Source: Rusavskia elegans (taxonomy: Eukaryota > Ascomycota > Lecanoromycetes > Teloschistales > Teloschistaceae). From it: 64,000 nucleotides of DNA. Under the pieces are notes generated by a model. The model searched no databases. It worked only from the letters and a program-made list of their open reading frames with translations, and was not told where the DNA came from. The stretch is from positions 1 through 64,000 of the forward strand of contig SAUG01000145.1 of assembly GCA_011316305.1 (NCBI GenBank), in the 5' to 3' direction. The first letter of the stretch is position 1, and each line of letters starts with the position of its first letter. The translations under genes and the position numbers were made by a program. Positions 1-12,770 of the stretch are shown in pieces.

Positions 1-206
1 AGCGGAAATATTAGAAGCTGATAATTATATATAATATCGAGGAAAAACTAGATAGTAGAGGATTCGTAATCGAATAAAGAAGAAAATAATTAAATAGAAA
101 TAATTAACTGCGTTATAAATCTTGCTTGACGAACTTTAGCTGTAAAATTTTTTTATATACGTAAAATACAACAATCGTTGCCGTATATAACGTTAACCAA
201 ATACAT
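1..206 (+). repeat. Remnant of an old RIPed repeat, inverted copy at the right window end
   Basis: AT-rich DNA with few CA/TG. Read against the reverse complement of about 63,770-63,960 it aligns over nearly its whole length; shared blocks include AGCGGAAATATTAG near position 1 and TATATAACGTTAA near 190. It stops where the gypsy A LTR begins at 207. The right-hand copy continues past that point with ATAAATTTA, which is also what follows the other end of gypsy A at about 40,805. Gypsy A therefore appears to have landed inside this repeat. No protein family is recognised. Confidence 0.6.
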
Positions 207-441
207 TGTAAACGTTGAACGCGTTATATAGACTTTGGAGATATAATTAAAACGTTTAGAAACGAGGTTTACCGTCTAGTCGCCAGAGCGTCGCTAGCGT
301 ATCGGATTTTAATTCTTTTCCGCTTTTTCTCTTCTTTTATTACTAGGCTATATTCTGTTCTTTCTAGAATATAAGTTAGTTTTATAATATATCTTTCGTT
401 TAGTCTATAATTATATACTATTCTATAAATATCCTATTTCA
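207..441 (+). repeat. Gypsy A 5' LTR
   Basis: 235 bp, begins TGTAAACGTT and ends CCTATTTCA (TG...CA). It matches the 3' LTR along its whole length without an evident length change. It keeps more C and G than the 3' copy, so the two LTRs were mutated to different degrees. Confidence 0.75.
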
Positions 442-2600
442 ATAGTTTTAATCTATTATTTAAATATTTTAGCTCGGTATACATTAGTTATATTATAATT
501 ATATCGATATTAATATATAGTATTTATCATAGTTATAGCTATAGTAAAATACTTTAGACAAGACTATTTTAAATTAACGCTAAAGCTATTAAACCGCAAA
601 TTATAAATATTATAGATTAATCCAATAAATATAACCCGCCTATACCGAAAACGCCTAATAAAAAAAACTTTAGATTATTTTCTATTATTTAGAAAATTTA
701 ATCAGAATTTTATAGTAACTTTATCGCTAGTATATCGGGAAACTATACTATTTCCGGCGGTTAAATCTATTGATAGCAGCCGTCTAATAGCTAGTTATAG
801 TCTAATAGAAATATTTTTTTAGAAACTTTTTCGAGTTAATTATCTAGCGGTAATTACCCGAATAATCCGAATGATAGTAGCGATAATTCTAATAATAATA
901 AAGAGTTTCGAACCTTAGAAATTTAAATAGTAGTAAAAAAAAAGACCTTTTTAAAAATACGCTATAGAATAGAAGTTTTTTATATAATAGATCTGAATTA
1001 TATTTTAGATAATAATTAATCTTTTTTTAGACTAACTATTAGGTATTCGTAAACGCTTTAAATGTTATTAAAACTTAAAATTAAAGAGTCCAAAAAGTAC
1101 GGCGATAAAATAACTTTTAAAAAGTACTATAAATAGGTCGAATATTATAGAAATTAGTTCTATAAATCTAACGTCTTATCTATCTATATAGATTAAATTC
1201 GATAGACCTAAAACTTTATTAAAGACTAGAAATTAAACTATTAATTCGAAAAAAAGAAATTCTTTATCGATAAAGATATTTTTAACGATATATTATAAAA
1301 TAAATTTTAACTTTTATTTAAACTTTACTATCGATTATAAATTTTATTTATTAGATACCGCGACGAAATACCTTTATATAATCTAGAATAAAAACTAGAA
1401 TATTCTAGAATTCTATATTTTTTTTATACTACTAGAAATCTAGCTATTTTCTTTATTAGAAAAATAGTATTCGATCTTTTTCTTTTTTAAAATTTATCTA
1501 GAATTATAGTATATTATACGCGTTTAAAATACGAAATTAAAAAACTTCGGTTATAATAAATAGATAATTTAAGCTACCCGATAGAAGAATATAGGTAAAA
1601 TAATATTAGGTTAGTTGTAGAATTTTTCTATTAATAGATCTTATCTATTTCCGTATAGTAAAGGAAATTCTTAAAGATTCGAAAACCGAAACTAGAAAAA
1701 CCGATTATAAAATAGTTAAAATAGTATCGATAGAGAAAATATTTCTAATATCGATAATAATAATTCTAGAAAGCGTAAACGAGATAATAAATCTAATATA
1801 TACTTTATTTATAGTATTATAGATTATTAGTCTAAAAGTTACTCTAAAAACTAGGATTAAAACTAAAGTAATCGGAAGTCTAATAACTTTCGTAGTAGTA
1901 GTAATAGATCTTTTAAAAAGCTTACTATTAATACGATAAAAGGTAATTCTTATAATTCTAACTAGTTAAAAAACTATAAGAGCCTATTATAGCTTTAATA
2001 ATAATCTAAAATAAATAAATTAAAGTAAAAAACGGCTTTCTAATAAGAATATTTATTAAGTTACTAGCGAAGAGGTATAGTAGAACTAAAGTATTTCTAG
2101 ACCTAAGTTTCTAGATTAACGTCGTTTCTTAATCTTTTATTATTTAATACGATCTAGAGCCCGTCTAGAAAATAGAGGAATCCTATTTTTAATAGATTAG
2201 AAATTAGCGCGCTATCTGCTATAGAATATATAAATTAAACTAGATAATAATAGATAGTTAAAACTGTCGGAAAATATATATATCGCGATTCTATATTCTA
2301 AATATAACTAATAAATACGGTATCTTTTTAGATATACTAGCTTTATATAGAATATATATCGTTATAGATCTAGAATTAAAGTAATAGCGATTTTCTATCT
2401 ATAACGAAGTAATATAAAATAATTAAATAGATAGGAAACTATTAACCTATTTTAGTATCGATTTACCGGTAGTCTTTATTTATATATTATAGGCCGAAAA
2501 GTATATATTAGTATATATAATATCGATTACCGTCGTTTATACGAGATTTAATAACGGTACCGCTATATAGACGAGAGCTAATAGCGATAAAAATAAAGAC
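442..2600 (+). pseudogene. Gypsy A leader, gag and protease region, degenerate
   Basis: The segment lies between the 5' LTR and the reverse transcriptase. At 1,801-1,842 one frame keeps the spacing of a retroviral CCHC zinc knuckle, C-x2-C-x4-H-x4-C, but with each Cys now Tyr (TGC/TGT to TAC/TAT) and His now Tyr (CAT to TAT), exactly what CpA-directed RIP would do to these codons. This marks the end of the nucleocapsid part of gag. The aspartic protease should follow, about 2,100-2,500, but I cannot point to its DTG motif with certainty. Many in-frame TAG/TAA codons interrupt the frame. A functional gag would package the element RNA. Confidence 0.65.
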
Positions 2601-2659
2601 GACGAGAATATATAATAGCCTGAACCGATTTCGAAACTAATATATAAAGTAATCAAGGT

Positions 2660-3092
2660 TTATAATATATATTAGTAGATTCTTTACCGCTATTTAAAGA
2701 TACCGATTATACGATCGAATTAGATAGATAAAATCTACTATATAGCCTAATCTATAGCCTATCTAAACGCGAGTTCGATAAAATACGTAATTATTTAGAT
2801 AGTATTTTAAAAAAAGGCTATATCCGCTATTTAACGTTTTCTATATAAGTTTTTATCTTTTTTATACTAAAAAAAATAGTAGTTTTCGTATATATATCGA
2901 CTATAGAGATTTTAATAAAGTAATAATTAAAAACTATTATCTTTTATCTTTTATTTCTAAAATCCTAGATTAATTATCGGAAGTAAAATACTTTTCTAAA
3001 TATAATATTTAAAACGTCTACTATCGAATCCGGATTAAAAAAAGTAATAAATAAAAATCGTATTTCGTATAAAATATAGATATTTCGAATAT
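2660..3092 (+). pseudogene. Gypsy A reverse transcriptase, N-terminal part
   Basis: Plus-strand translation, ignoring RIP stops, gives a typical Ty3/gypsy RT start: FYTKKNSSFRIYIDYRDFNK around 2,860-2,925 (the family has VKKKDGSLRxCVDYRxLN), then a KYFSK block (family KFFSKLDL). The frame runs into the copia 1 LTR at 3,093 in the middle of the motif YFEYLV-PFG, and the missing half resumes at 10,723. The product would copy element RNA into cDNA; this copy cannot. Confidence 0.85.
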
Positions 3093-3268
3093 TGTTGAAA
3101 TCATATGTATGGAATATCAAGCTTGATTTACTAAGGTGGGCTTTCGCCTGAACTAAGTATATAAGAAGGAGGTAGCAGGGCCTTAGCGCCGAAAGTTACT
3201 AGGCCTAATCGGTACTAGCGCCTTTAGCGCCTTAGTATAGCTATTATATATAATACGTACTTCTAATA
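3093..3268 (-). repeat. Copia 1 LTR (3' LTR in coding sense)
   Basis: 176 bp from TGTTGAAATC to TTCTAATA (TTCCAACA in the partner). The outer ~100 bp still contain CA and TG, whereas the inner part has none. Confidence 0.85.
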
Positions 3269-5049
3269 TTTCTATATAAATAATATACTATATATATACC
3301 GAGGGTAAAAATTAAATAGACTTACTATATACTCGCTAAAAAACCTATAGGAAAAAGAGTTTATATATAATAAAAGCGAGGTAGATAAAATTTAAAGAGC
3401 TTCTATAGTAGATATATATATATAAATTATTAAAATCGAAATCTAGATAAAAGAAAATTAGAGTTTTCTATAGTTTCTATAGTATTCTAAATCCTTTAAA
3501 GTAGTAGTATACTTAGTAGAATACTAGTATATATACTAGTTTATAATATAGATTTATTTAAAGTATTTAAAACGGTTATCGCCCGGTTAAAAGGGCGTAT
3601 CTAGAACTTCGGCGATTAAAAGTACCTATCTAGTAGTAAATTATAGGTATTATCGGTTATTATCGATACCGCCGAAATACTAAAAAGTATAGATATTATA
3701 TTTTTTTTTAATTTACTAAAAAAATATATATTAAATTTCTATTAGAATATTATAAGCCTTTATAGATATATTAAAAGTTATATTACCTAGGTAGTCCTAG
3801 ATATAAAAATATTTATTATAGCTTTAAAAATTAAAATAAATTTTCGGATTATTAATAATTATAGTATTCTAATAGTATTATTCCTAGAGTTCCTTTAGAA
3901 TCCTATAGTTAATTTAGCGGTATAGCTAGATAGTAAAGACCCCGATAAATATTTATATATTATTACTATCTAGCTATAAATAGCTAAAAATATTATAATC
4001 CCGAAAGCTATTAATATTATCTTTAATCTAATAATATTTAGATTCGAGGTTTAGATAGAATAGTACCCGAAAGTAGAGGTAGGGTAGATTATTATTATAG
4101 TTTATATAGGTAATATAAACTCGAAAATTATTAAATAGTTTATTAAATACTTCGATATATATATATAGGTCGAGCTCTCTAGAGATATAGGAGGTAAAGT
4201 TAAATCTTTAAAGACTATCTAAATCTATAACGGCTATAAATAGTATTAAATAGAAATATAGAGTATAGAGAATCGAATAGTATAATTTATATATTAGATA
4301 GTATAGAATTAGTAAAAATATACTCGAAAATATAGTAGTAGTAAATAATAGGCGAAAATAAATAGCGGGCGGCTAGCGGCTAGGGTACTAACTAGTCTAT
4401 ACCTATACGCTAGCTCCGAAAAGCTTTATATAAAGCCTAAATAGTCTACTAGGTAGTTAAAATATATTTTACCGATATTAAAACTAGTTAATATATTAAA
4501 TCTAATATAGAATTTAGCAGGATATAGGCTAAAGATACCCTCTTAGTATTTTACTATTAAAATAGAAGGATAAATCCGGGTATAGATAACTATATATAGA
4601 TTTCGATCGAATATATTATTAGAAAGTATATAAAAGGTATAGCGATTTAAAAACGATATAGATATTATAAAGATAGGCCTATAGGGCCTAGAATTACTTA
4701 AAGATTTAACTACTTCCTATAGTATATATTATACCCCCCGAGAATAATATTTATAGGTATATAGTAATTACTAGTACCCCGGAATTAATTATATTCCGGG
4801 GAAAATTATTATTAGAAAGGATTCTTATAATTTAGACGGATTATTATTATTATCGCTTAAAGTTTAAAACGTTTTTAGGTCTTTAAATCTAAATACTATA
4901 TAGAAGGCTTTAAATTTACCTTTATCTAGAGTTTTAGTAAATCTATTAACTACTATTTATTCTATTAGAATATATTAAAGGTCGATAGTTTTATTAATAA
5001 TTTTCTTTTATAGAAATTTAATATAGATATTAATATATTTAGTATAACT

Positions 5050-7500
5050 ATAGAACTAAGGGTTTTTAATAAAAGTAATAGCGCCTTAGTTATTACTATA
5101 GAAGGTTACTATATCTAGGGTAGTATTTAAATCCTATTTATTAATTAATAACTAATTTAGGATAGTATTTAACTAAATAGCCTCTTTAGTAGTTCTAGTC
5201 TTTCTATCTAACTCTATTTCGGTAGTTAATATAGCTATAGTAGTTTACTATTTAAATAACTAGCTAATAGCGCCGGATCTAATATCGAAAATATACCTAG
5301 AAATAGAGTAACGGGTTTTATAGTTACCTACCTAATTAGTATCGGTATATTCCCGAAGCTTCTATAGGTCGTTTTTATAAATAAAAATAGAGTAAGCCGT
5401 TTTACGTAGATATTTAAAAATTCTAATAATAGTATTCTAGTAGTAGCTTATAGAGTTAGATAAATATTAACTAATAATAGAAATAATAAAAGTAATATTA
5501 GAACGGATTCTAAATATAGTATATATTAAAGAGCCGATAGCGTTCTAATATTTATACTTTATTAGTAGAAGGTAGTTCTAATTAGTAGAGGCGGTTTCTA
5601 AATAAAAGCCGGAAGCTATAAAAATAGAAATATTATTTTTATAGATAGTAAAGCTATAATCCTTTAGAATCTATTTAATATAGATAGTTTAGTTTAACTA
5701 AATAGTTCGGAGTTTCCGGTTCCTAATAATCTTTATACCGAGATAGAAATTAATACGGCCTAAATCTAATATTTAGAAAGATTTATTTAAATATATTTTA
5801 ATATTATTAAAATCCTAAAACTAGCGTTATATAGGAGGATATTATTAATATAAATACCGATAATAATTATACCATTATAAAAGATACTATAATCGGATTC
5901 TAGAGGTTTAAAGCTAATAGTAGTAAAGAATTTAGTAAAGTAGTAGTACCAGATCCGAAGCGATTATTTAAAACTATAGAAGGCTTTTTAGGAATTATAT
6001 ATTATATTAAAGTTACTAAAACTAGTAGGATATTATATATAGATAATTCTATCTATATAACCGTAAAGGAAGGCGGTTTTAATATCTATTTAATCGAGTT
6101 CTAGGCTGTAGGCGGTAGCTATAGTAAAGATAGCTTTAAATAATATTAGTTTAATAATAGAAGTAAAAGTTTTATTAAAATTAATACCGGCTTTCTATTT
6201 AAATCTATAAACGATTTAGTAAGTTTTAAAACGCGTAATATTACTATTAGTATCCCTTTTAATTTTATATATCTATTTACCTTCTAGAAAATATTTTATA
6301 GAAGGTAGCGATAACTTAGTATATAGTATCTAAATATCGTTTCGTTCTAATAATACTAGTTTTTCTTCTATAGCCTTACGCTATTTATCGGTATAAAGTA
6401 ATTCTATAGCCTCCTTATATAACTAGGGTTCGGAAGTATTTAATATAGTACCTTTTTTTATAGTACTAATAAATATATAGATATTTATAATTAGATCTAG
6501 CAAGGAATAATTATAATTATCTAGTACCTAGAGTTCGGGGTAATTATATAGAACTTTAACGAGGGATTAGGTAGTATAATCGGTCTATAGATAAGGTATA
6601 ATAGTCTAAAAATAAAATAGTAACTTATTAGAATCTAATTCGGAGTTATTAACCTCGGTAATATAAGGTCCGGTAGGTAGATTAGTCGGTAAAGGAATTT
6701 AACTATAGATAAAAGAAGTTCAGTAGGGTACCGGAATTTAGTAAAAAGGTACTATTAGTTTAGATATTAATAGAAGGTTACTAGATTATAACTATAACCC
6801 TTTAAAATTAGATTTTCTATTAGTACGCTACTATTTCCGTAGGGGCTACTATTAAAATTTATTTTCTAATTCCTCTAACTCTTATAGATCTAATAAATCT
6901 AGATTTTAACCTATTTTTTTAAATACTACGGATAAGGCGCGGACGACCTTACTTTAAAGATTTAATAGCTTATAGATAGTATCGCTAAAATAACCGACTA
7001 AGGTATATTTATAGCTCCGATTATAGAATTTTTAAATTTTTTTACTATATATTAGATATACTATAGAATCTAAAATACGGAATCGGTTTAAATCTAGAGA
7101 TTTACTATATTCTTTTTTATATAGAATTATATCTAGTTTACTACTAGATAACCGGAAGTATAAAAAAATAGTAGCTTTAATAAATAATAGCTAATATTTT
7201 TACTAAAGCCGCTATAAACTAATATAGGGTAGGCTTTATATATTAGTATTTATTTAAAATATTCGGAAATACTATTCTATTATAGATTATTAGGTATAGT
7301 AGGCTCCTACTAGATACTTTTATTAATAAAGTTTTTAGATATAATACAGCTTCTAAATTCGTTATTACTATAAAAATATTTAATAATAAAGATACCCTTT
7401 TTATTATAGATATAGAAGTAGTTCTAGTATTTTAGAATTTTAGGGGCGTTTTTTAATTTAGTTATATAGATACTATACTTTTAGGTATTATTATCTAGAA
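5050..7500 (-). pseudogene. Copia 1 pol: integrase end, reverse transcriptase and RNase H
   Basis: Read on the minus strand with RIP stops ignored, the region gives the copia RT blocks DIKTAFLYG, FRKAFY-F (family LxKALYGLKQ) and IGIYINNIL, followed by an RNase H region ending near 4,880. It aligns throughout to copia 2 pol at about 32,730-35,310. Near 7,455-7,485 it carries the uninterrupted CTATATAACTAAA sequence that is split by the hAT in copia 2, a useful empty-site control. Catalytic Asp codons are mutated. Confidence 0.8.
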
Positions 7501-10500
7501 AGGTAAAGATATAATAGCTCTTATTATATACTACTAGAATTTTATCCTTTCGAATAGAATCTATATAGTTAGCGTAAATAAAATCTATTAGACTACTACC
7601 GGGGCGGATATAGTCTCTATAAAGCTATTTATATTACTTACCTAGAGTATATATTTTATAGAAGTCGGATTTAGATTTAGGGACTTTAAATAAATCGATT
7701 CTTATAGATATATTTACTTATATTTATATAAATTCTGGTTACCTAGATATTCTAGCCGGGTATATTAGATATTCTCTACCTTTACCGATATTTTAGTAAG
7801 GGCCTTTAAAGCTATATCGGGTATTAATAATAAGGATAAAAATAGAAAAAAAGAAGAAATAAAAGAAAAAAAAGATTTTATAGGGCTGTCCTATATAGTA
7901 TTAATATTTATTAGGAATAGACCTTTATATATATAGATAGTTAATATTTAATCCGGAGTACTAAAATTAAAGCTAAAGCTATTATTATTAATAATTACTT
8001 TAGCGCCTATCTTCTAAATTTATAATATTAATAGGAAATTAGTACCGGACCCGGAAGTATAAAGGATATTATAGAATTCTATAGGGCGGTATTTACTATT
8101 AATAAAGTAGTTAAATACGATAGTATCTTTAGCGATCGGTTAAAAGCTAATAGCGTTCCTAATACTAGTTATAGGCTTACTCTAGATAGATTTTATAGTA
8201 GATTTAATAAAGAGGTACCGCTAGAAGGTAGTATAATAGTTATAGGTATAGTTAAATATCTAACTATTAATAAAGTCTAGTTTATTTAATAAAGCCGATA
8301 AAGCTATAGGAATAAAAGTTATAAAGCTAAAATTAGTAGAGGCCGGTACTACTATAATAAAATTTAGTAACTTTTTAGATTCGGTAAATTTATTTTTAGA
8401 TTTATTATTTTTAGATTTATTATTTTTACTATCTTTATTATTCTTTCTTTTATTTTTATTTTTATTACTATTACCTTTTTAGCGTTTACCGCTATTATTC
8501 TTTTATTTCTCTACTATCTAGGCCTTCTTTAATTTAGGATAAAGGCTATAGTAGGTTTCCTTTATATAGCTATTTCGGTTATAGCAGGAATAGTAGTCGA
8601 TTTTAATAACTCGCTTATTTAGGTTATTTATAGATAGGAAGGCCTTAGTTCTAGTATTAATAGACTCTATACTACTATATTAGTAATATTCCTCGCTAAT
8701 AGTAATACTAATAGTTTTATCTAAAGTAACTACCTTCTATTTTTATTTATCTTTATTACTAATAATAATATTACTTTAGGTAAATAAGGTCTAAAAGTAG
8801 CTAAAAGCGGTACTAAAGCCTTAAAAAAATTTTAAAATAAAAAAGCTTTCTAAGATAGTTACGCCTATAGCTAAAATTTTATTAGTAAACTCGCGAAATT
8901 TAGCTATATAAGCCTTTACGCTTTCGAAAAAGCTATTATAATAGAAGGTATCTAGCTAGATATCGAGTTCTATAAACTTACCGGTACTATAAACTCTATA
9001 TTATATCTAGAATTTATCTAGTATAATTTTAGTATCTAATATAATATCTTTAATAAAGTTTTTAATATTAGTACTATAGGTCGTCTTAATTACTATATAG
9101 GTATATTCTATATATTTTTTTTTATAGTTAAAGGGAACTATAAATAAAAGTCCTTTAGTAGTAACTCGGAAGTTATTAAAAACGAAGTAGGCTATAATAG
9201 CTTCCTCTTAATTTTTATAGTCTAAACGGGTTTTAAGCTTTAGAACTATATTAATAAAGTAACTAGAACCCTTTAGTTTAGTATTATCTATAGTTAATAT
9301 TAAAAGGGTAGATATATTACTAAATTTAATACTAGACTATAGAATACCGTGAAGAGTAGTATTATAGAGAAATAAATCTAAAAAAGAGCCTAGAAGTAAG
9401 TAACTAGGAAGCGTAATAATTTCGAGGCCGAATAAATTATTCGGGTTTAGAAAGGTAGGCGGAAAACTAAAAAGTATAAAGAATTCCGGGTTATCTTCGG
9501 ATATAATAGAAAGAGATTTTAATAGTAGAAAATAATTAGAGTCCGGACGTAAATAGCTCTAGATAGCGAGATTAATTTACTATTAATTATAAAGGAGCCT
9601 ATAGTTTTCGATAGAAAATTAGAAGTTATAGGCGGTTTAGCTTACCCGGAGATTCTTAAGTAATCCTTAAAAGAAATATTATTTAAAATTTTAAAAGTTA
9701 TAAAAATTAGTATAAGGCCTTAATAGTAATAATAATATAGAGGTAGATATAAGGCTTAGAATAGATTAGGTAAAGCTTTAAAAATTAAAACGATATAATA
9801 ATAGTCCTTAATAATAAGTAGAAATCTTCGAGTTTTTATATTATTTAGGACCAGACGATATAACTAGTAAAACTAAAGCTAGGCTCGATAGCTCTAAATT
9901 CTAGGAGTAAGCGGTAGTTAGTTTAGGAATAGTAGATACTCGCTTAGACTATTAGGAGGTTAGAAAAAATATAATAGCTAGAAAAAGTCTACTAGCCCCC
10001 TATTTTATAAGGGTTCTATATTAGCTAGATAGTTACTTTCTATATTTATTTATAATAGCTAGTATAAGCTCGGCTATTATTACTATAGAACGTATACCGA
10101 TAATTAGTATTAGCTAGGCGGTAGAATATAGAGCTAATAATTATAGAAAATTATATTTTAAAGGCTTAACTACCGTACCTAGTAAAATATTCCTATAGTA
10201 ATATATCTATACGTAGTAAATTAGCGACTTATATTCTATCTAAAAGTAAGGAGGTTAATAGTTTAAACGGCTAGAAGGTTATAAAGTAAAACGAAAAAGG
10301 GTTTATTTAGCTATTTATAATTTCGGCAGTTACCGGGGTACTTATAAATAGTATAATTATAGATTTTATTATCCGCTATATTAAATACTTTATAGGTTTA
10401 ATAATATATATCGAATCGAAAGGAAAAATAGATAGGAAGGAAGATTTTTTATATACCTAAAACGGCGTTAAATATAAAGATATAATACTCGCGAATAATA

Positions 10501-10546
10501 ATAACTATTATAAACTAATTCGGCCTAAACTTCCGGGTTTATAATC
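7501..10546 (-). pseudogene. Copia 1 gag, protease and integrase N-terminal part
   Basis: Minus-strand equivalent of copia 2 13,612-16,650. The A/T-rich repeats at 8,395-8,480 are the reverse complement of the Lys/Asn-rich linker after the gag zinc knuckle in copia 2. In-frame stops are numerous and no intact frame remains. In a live element gag forms the particle, protease matures it and integrase inserts the cDNA. Confidence 0.65.
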
Positions 10547-10722
10547 TATTAAAATTATATATATAGAATATTAAGCTTAATTTACTAAAGTAGGCTTTCG
10601 CCTGAACTAAATATATAAGAAGGAGATAGTAGGACTTTAGCGCCGAGAGTTACTAGGCCTGATTGGTACTAGCGCCCTTGGCGCCTTAGCACAGCTGTTA
10701 TGCGTAACACGTACTTCCAACA
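10547..10722 (-). repeat. Copia 1 LTR (5' LTR in coding sense)
   Basis: 176 bp, same length as its partner, ending ACTTCCAACA just before the AATAT duplication. The outer ~70 bp (10,655-10,722) keep several CA and TG dinucleotides (AGCACAGCTG, TGCGTAACAC), while the inner ~100 bp have almost none. Confidence 0.85.
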
Positions 10723-12160
10723 AATATCTCGTTATACTTTTCGGTTTTACTAATATATCTATAATCTTCTAAATCTATATTAATAGAGCTTTAAAAAAAC
10801 TGGTGAATATTAACTATATAGTCTATTTCGATGATATTCTAATCTTTACTAATTCGGAAGAAAAATATTAAAATTATATCCGATAGATGATTTATAAACT
10901 TTATAATATATAGCTATATTTTAATTTTTGGCTACTTCGGATCGGGTTTCCGTCGGACCCGACCCGATTTTTTAGTAAGTTAAACCGGTTCGACCTGCTA
11001 AACGGTCGGGTCCGGGTCGAATTCGGATACCTAATAGGAACCCGCTAAATCTTTTTATTTATTTAATTATTAATATAATATAATAATTAATAAATATATT
11101 AATAATATATAAAAGTAATATAATTAGGTAATATAAATAATCTAACTAGGACCTTTTTAGCTAGCGTAGTTAATTAATTACAATTTTTTTCAATTATTTA
11201 TATAATTTTTATACTAGAATTATGTTTTTATACTAGGATTTAGTACTAAAATTTAGTTTTAGCGGGTCGGGTCGGGTTAACTAATCCGGGTTTAAAATTC
11301 GGTCGGATCGGATTATATTTTAGTCTAATCTAACTTAGGTCGGATTAGATTAATTAATCCGGATTCGAAATCCGACCCGACGGCCAGTCTAAATTTTATA
11401 AAATATATTTTTAATATTAGATTTTATTATATTTATAGAAAATATATCGATAGACCCGTATTAAATAATAACTATTAAAAAATAGCCGATTCTAAAAATT
11501 TACCGGGAAGTATAGATTTTTTTAGAATTTATAAACTTTTATTAGCGTTTTATTTACTAATATTTTCGGATTATAGTATTTCTAATAAATTTATTTTTAG
11601 AAAATATTACCGATAAAAAATCGTAATCGCTTTACTAAATTATCGGAATCTAAAAGGTTTTCGAAAAACTAAAATATATTTTTAATACTGCCGGAATATT
11701 ATAGTATTTTAATCCGGAAAAAAAAATCTATATCGAAACTAATATTTCTAAAATTAGATTAACTAGAATTATATTTTAATTTAATAAAAATAGTTACTAG
11801 CGCCTAGTTATATTCTAGTTAAAAAAGATGATTTCTACCGAATATAATTATAAAATATATAATACCGAATTACTCGCTATTATTAAAGTCTTTAAATAAT
11901 AGAAATACTATTTTAAAGATATAAAATATATAGTAAAAGTCTGGATAGATTATAATACCCTTCGGAATTTTATAAAAGTTAAAAAATTTAATATTTAATA
12001 ATATTACTAAATTACTAAATTAACTAATATAGATTTCGATATCTTCTATTATTTAAAAAAGATAAATCTAGCTGATCCGCCGTCTAAAAGGCCGGATTAT
12101 AAAAATATTAATCTTTAAATTTAGATAATACTATCTATATTTTAGCGGAAGCTAAATTTT
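10723..12160 (+). pseudogene. Gypsy A reverse transcriptase C-terminal part and RNase H
   Basis: Continues the RT frame broken at 3,092. The catalytic block VYFDDILIFTNSEE is readable at 10,821-10,860 with both Asp codons intact (10,830-10,835), so this stretch was only lightly mutated. The frame LYFN...KFYK is split by the small hAT-like element (10,929-11,391). After it come the RT thumb/connection and an RNase H domain, including a YKIYNTELLAI-like block near 11,850 (family YxxYDxELLAI) and an ADPPSKRPDY block near 12,065-12,100 (family ADxLSRRPDY). Broken by many RIP stops. Confidence 0.8.
10929..11391. mobile_element. Small non-autonomous hAT-like element 1 (MITE)
   Basis: About 463 bp. 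Ends TGGCTACTTCGG and CCGACGGCCAGTCTA match the ends of the large hAT at 16,653-32,719, with the same GGGTCGGG/CCCGACCC subterminal motifs. The middle is AT-rich with no coding signal. The left end seems to have lost about five bases of the inverted repeat. It interrupts the gypsy A RT between LYFN and KFYK, which fixes its limits from outside. It would depend on a hAT transposase supplied in trans. Confidence 0.7.
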
Positions 12161-12161
12161 A

Positions 12162-12770
12162 CTATATCAGCGGATTCTGAAATGGATTTTCAGATTAGAC
12201 CGGCTGACAGCCATTTTAATCCAAATAATCTAATTAATCCAAATAATCTAAAAATCCAAAAAGTGAATTTTCGATAGATTAGAGCTCTAAAAGTATCTAT
12301 AGTACGAATATCTATTTGATAAAGAGTCTAAAATAGAATCTATATATAAGCTAAAAATAGACCTATATAACCTAATTCGAAAATAAAGTTTAGCGGCCGC
12401 CGTTAAAAGCGGGAATAACGGAAGTCGAATATCTATTTAATAAACCACGCTAGACCTAATCTAGTTAGATTCTAGTAAAGAAACCTAATATTTTGGATCT
12501 AGACGAAGCTAGCCTAGCGGTATATATAGGCGTATATAGGCCTACTAACTAAAAAGGATTTAAACGAATTTAAAATCGAATCTCTAAATCTTCTTAGCTA
12601 TTTTAGCCGTTCAGCCGTCTTAGCCGCGCAGCTATATAGCTTCGGGTATACCCGAAACCGGCTGACAAGCCGCTTATAAGCCGCTCTCAGCCGTACCGGC
12701 TGAGAACCGGCTGAGACGGCTAAGACGGCTAAGACCGGCTTTAAGCCGGTTTTGGGAAATGCTGATATAG
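12162..12770. mobile_element. Hairpin-rich TIR element (MITE-like) in gypsy A
   Basis: Starts CTATATCAGC and ends GCTGATATAG, a perfect 10 bp inverted repeat. Inside the right end, 12,600-12,735 is packed with repeats of AGCCGTC/GACGGCT; CTCAGCCG and CGGCTGAG around TAC form a perfect small hairpin near 12,690. The left end carries two direct copies of AATCCAAATAATCTAA (about 12,217-12,250). Both ends keep CA and TG while the centre is RIPed. It lies between the RNase H and the linker before the gypsy A integrase. CAGC...GCTG ends would suit a hAT-type MITE, but I find no clean 8 bp duplication, so the class is open. Confidence 0.5.

Larger units (their letters stand above)
3093..10722 (-). 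mobile_element. Copia 1: Ty1/copia LTR retrotransposon, minus strand, RIPed
   Basis: 7,630 bp flanked by a perfect 5 bp duplication AATAT (3,088-3,092 and 10,723-10,727), which splits the gypsy A RT codons for YFEYLV. Two 176 bp LTRs bound it. Coding sense is minus: the reverse complement of about 6,055-6,115 reads DIKTAFLYG, and about 5,836-5,865 gives IGIYINNIL, the copia RT block IGVYVDDIL with both catalytic Asp codons changed to Asn by RIP. Gene order on the minus strand is gag, protease, integrase, RT, RNase H, as in Ty1/copia. About 1.6 kb of extra sequence lies between the end of pol and the LTR at 3,093. It is the same family as copia 2 and preserves that copy's hAT insertion site in the empty state. 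Confidence 0.9.

Noticed and set aside
3758..4243. Antisense protein-like frame (about 162 codons) in the copia 1 extension
   Set aside because: It has about eleven TAG/TAA stops, roughly what chance gives at this composition. Presence in both copies only reflects that they are copies.
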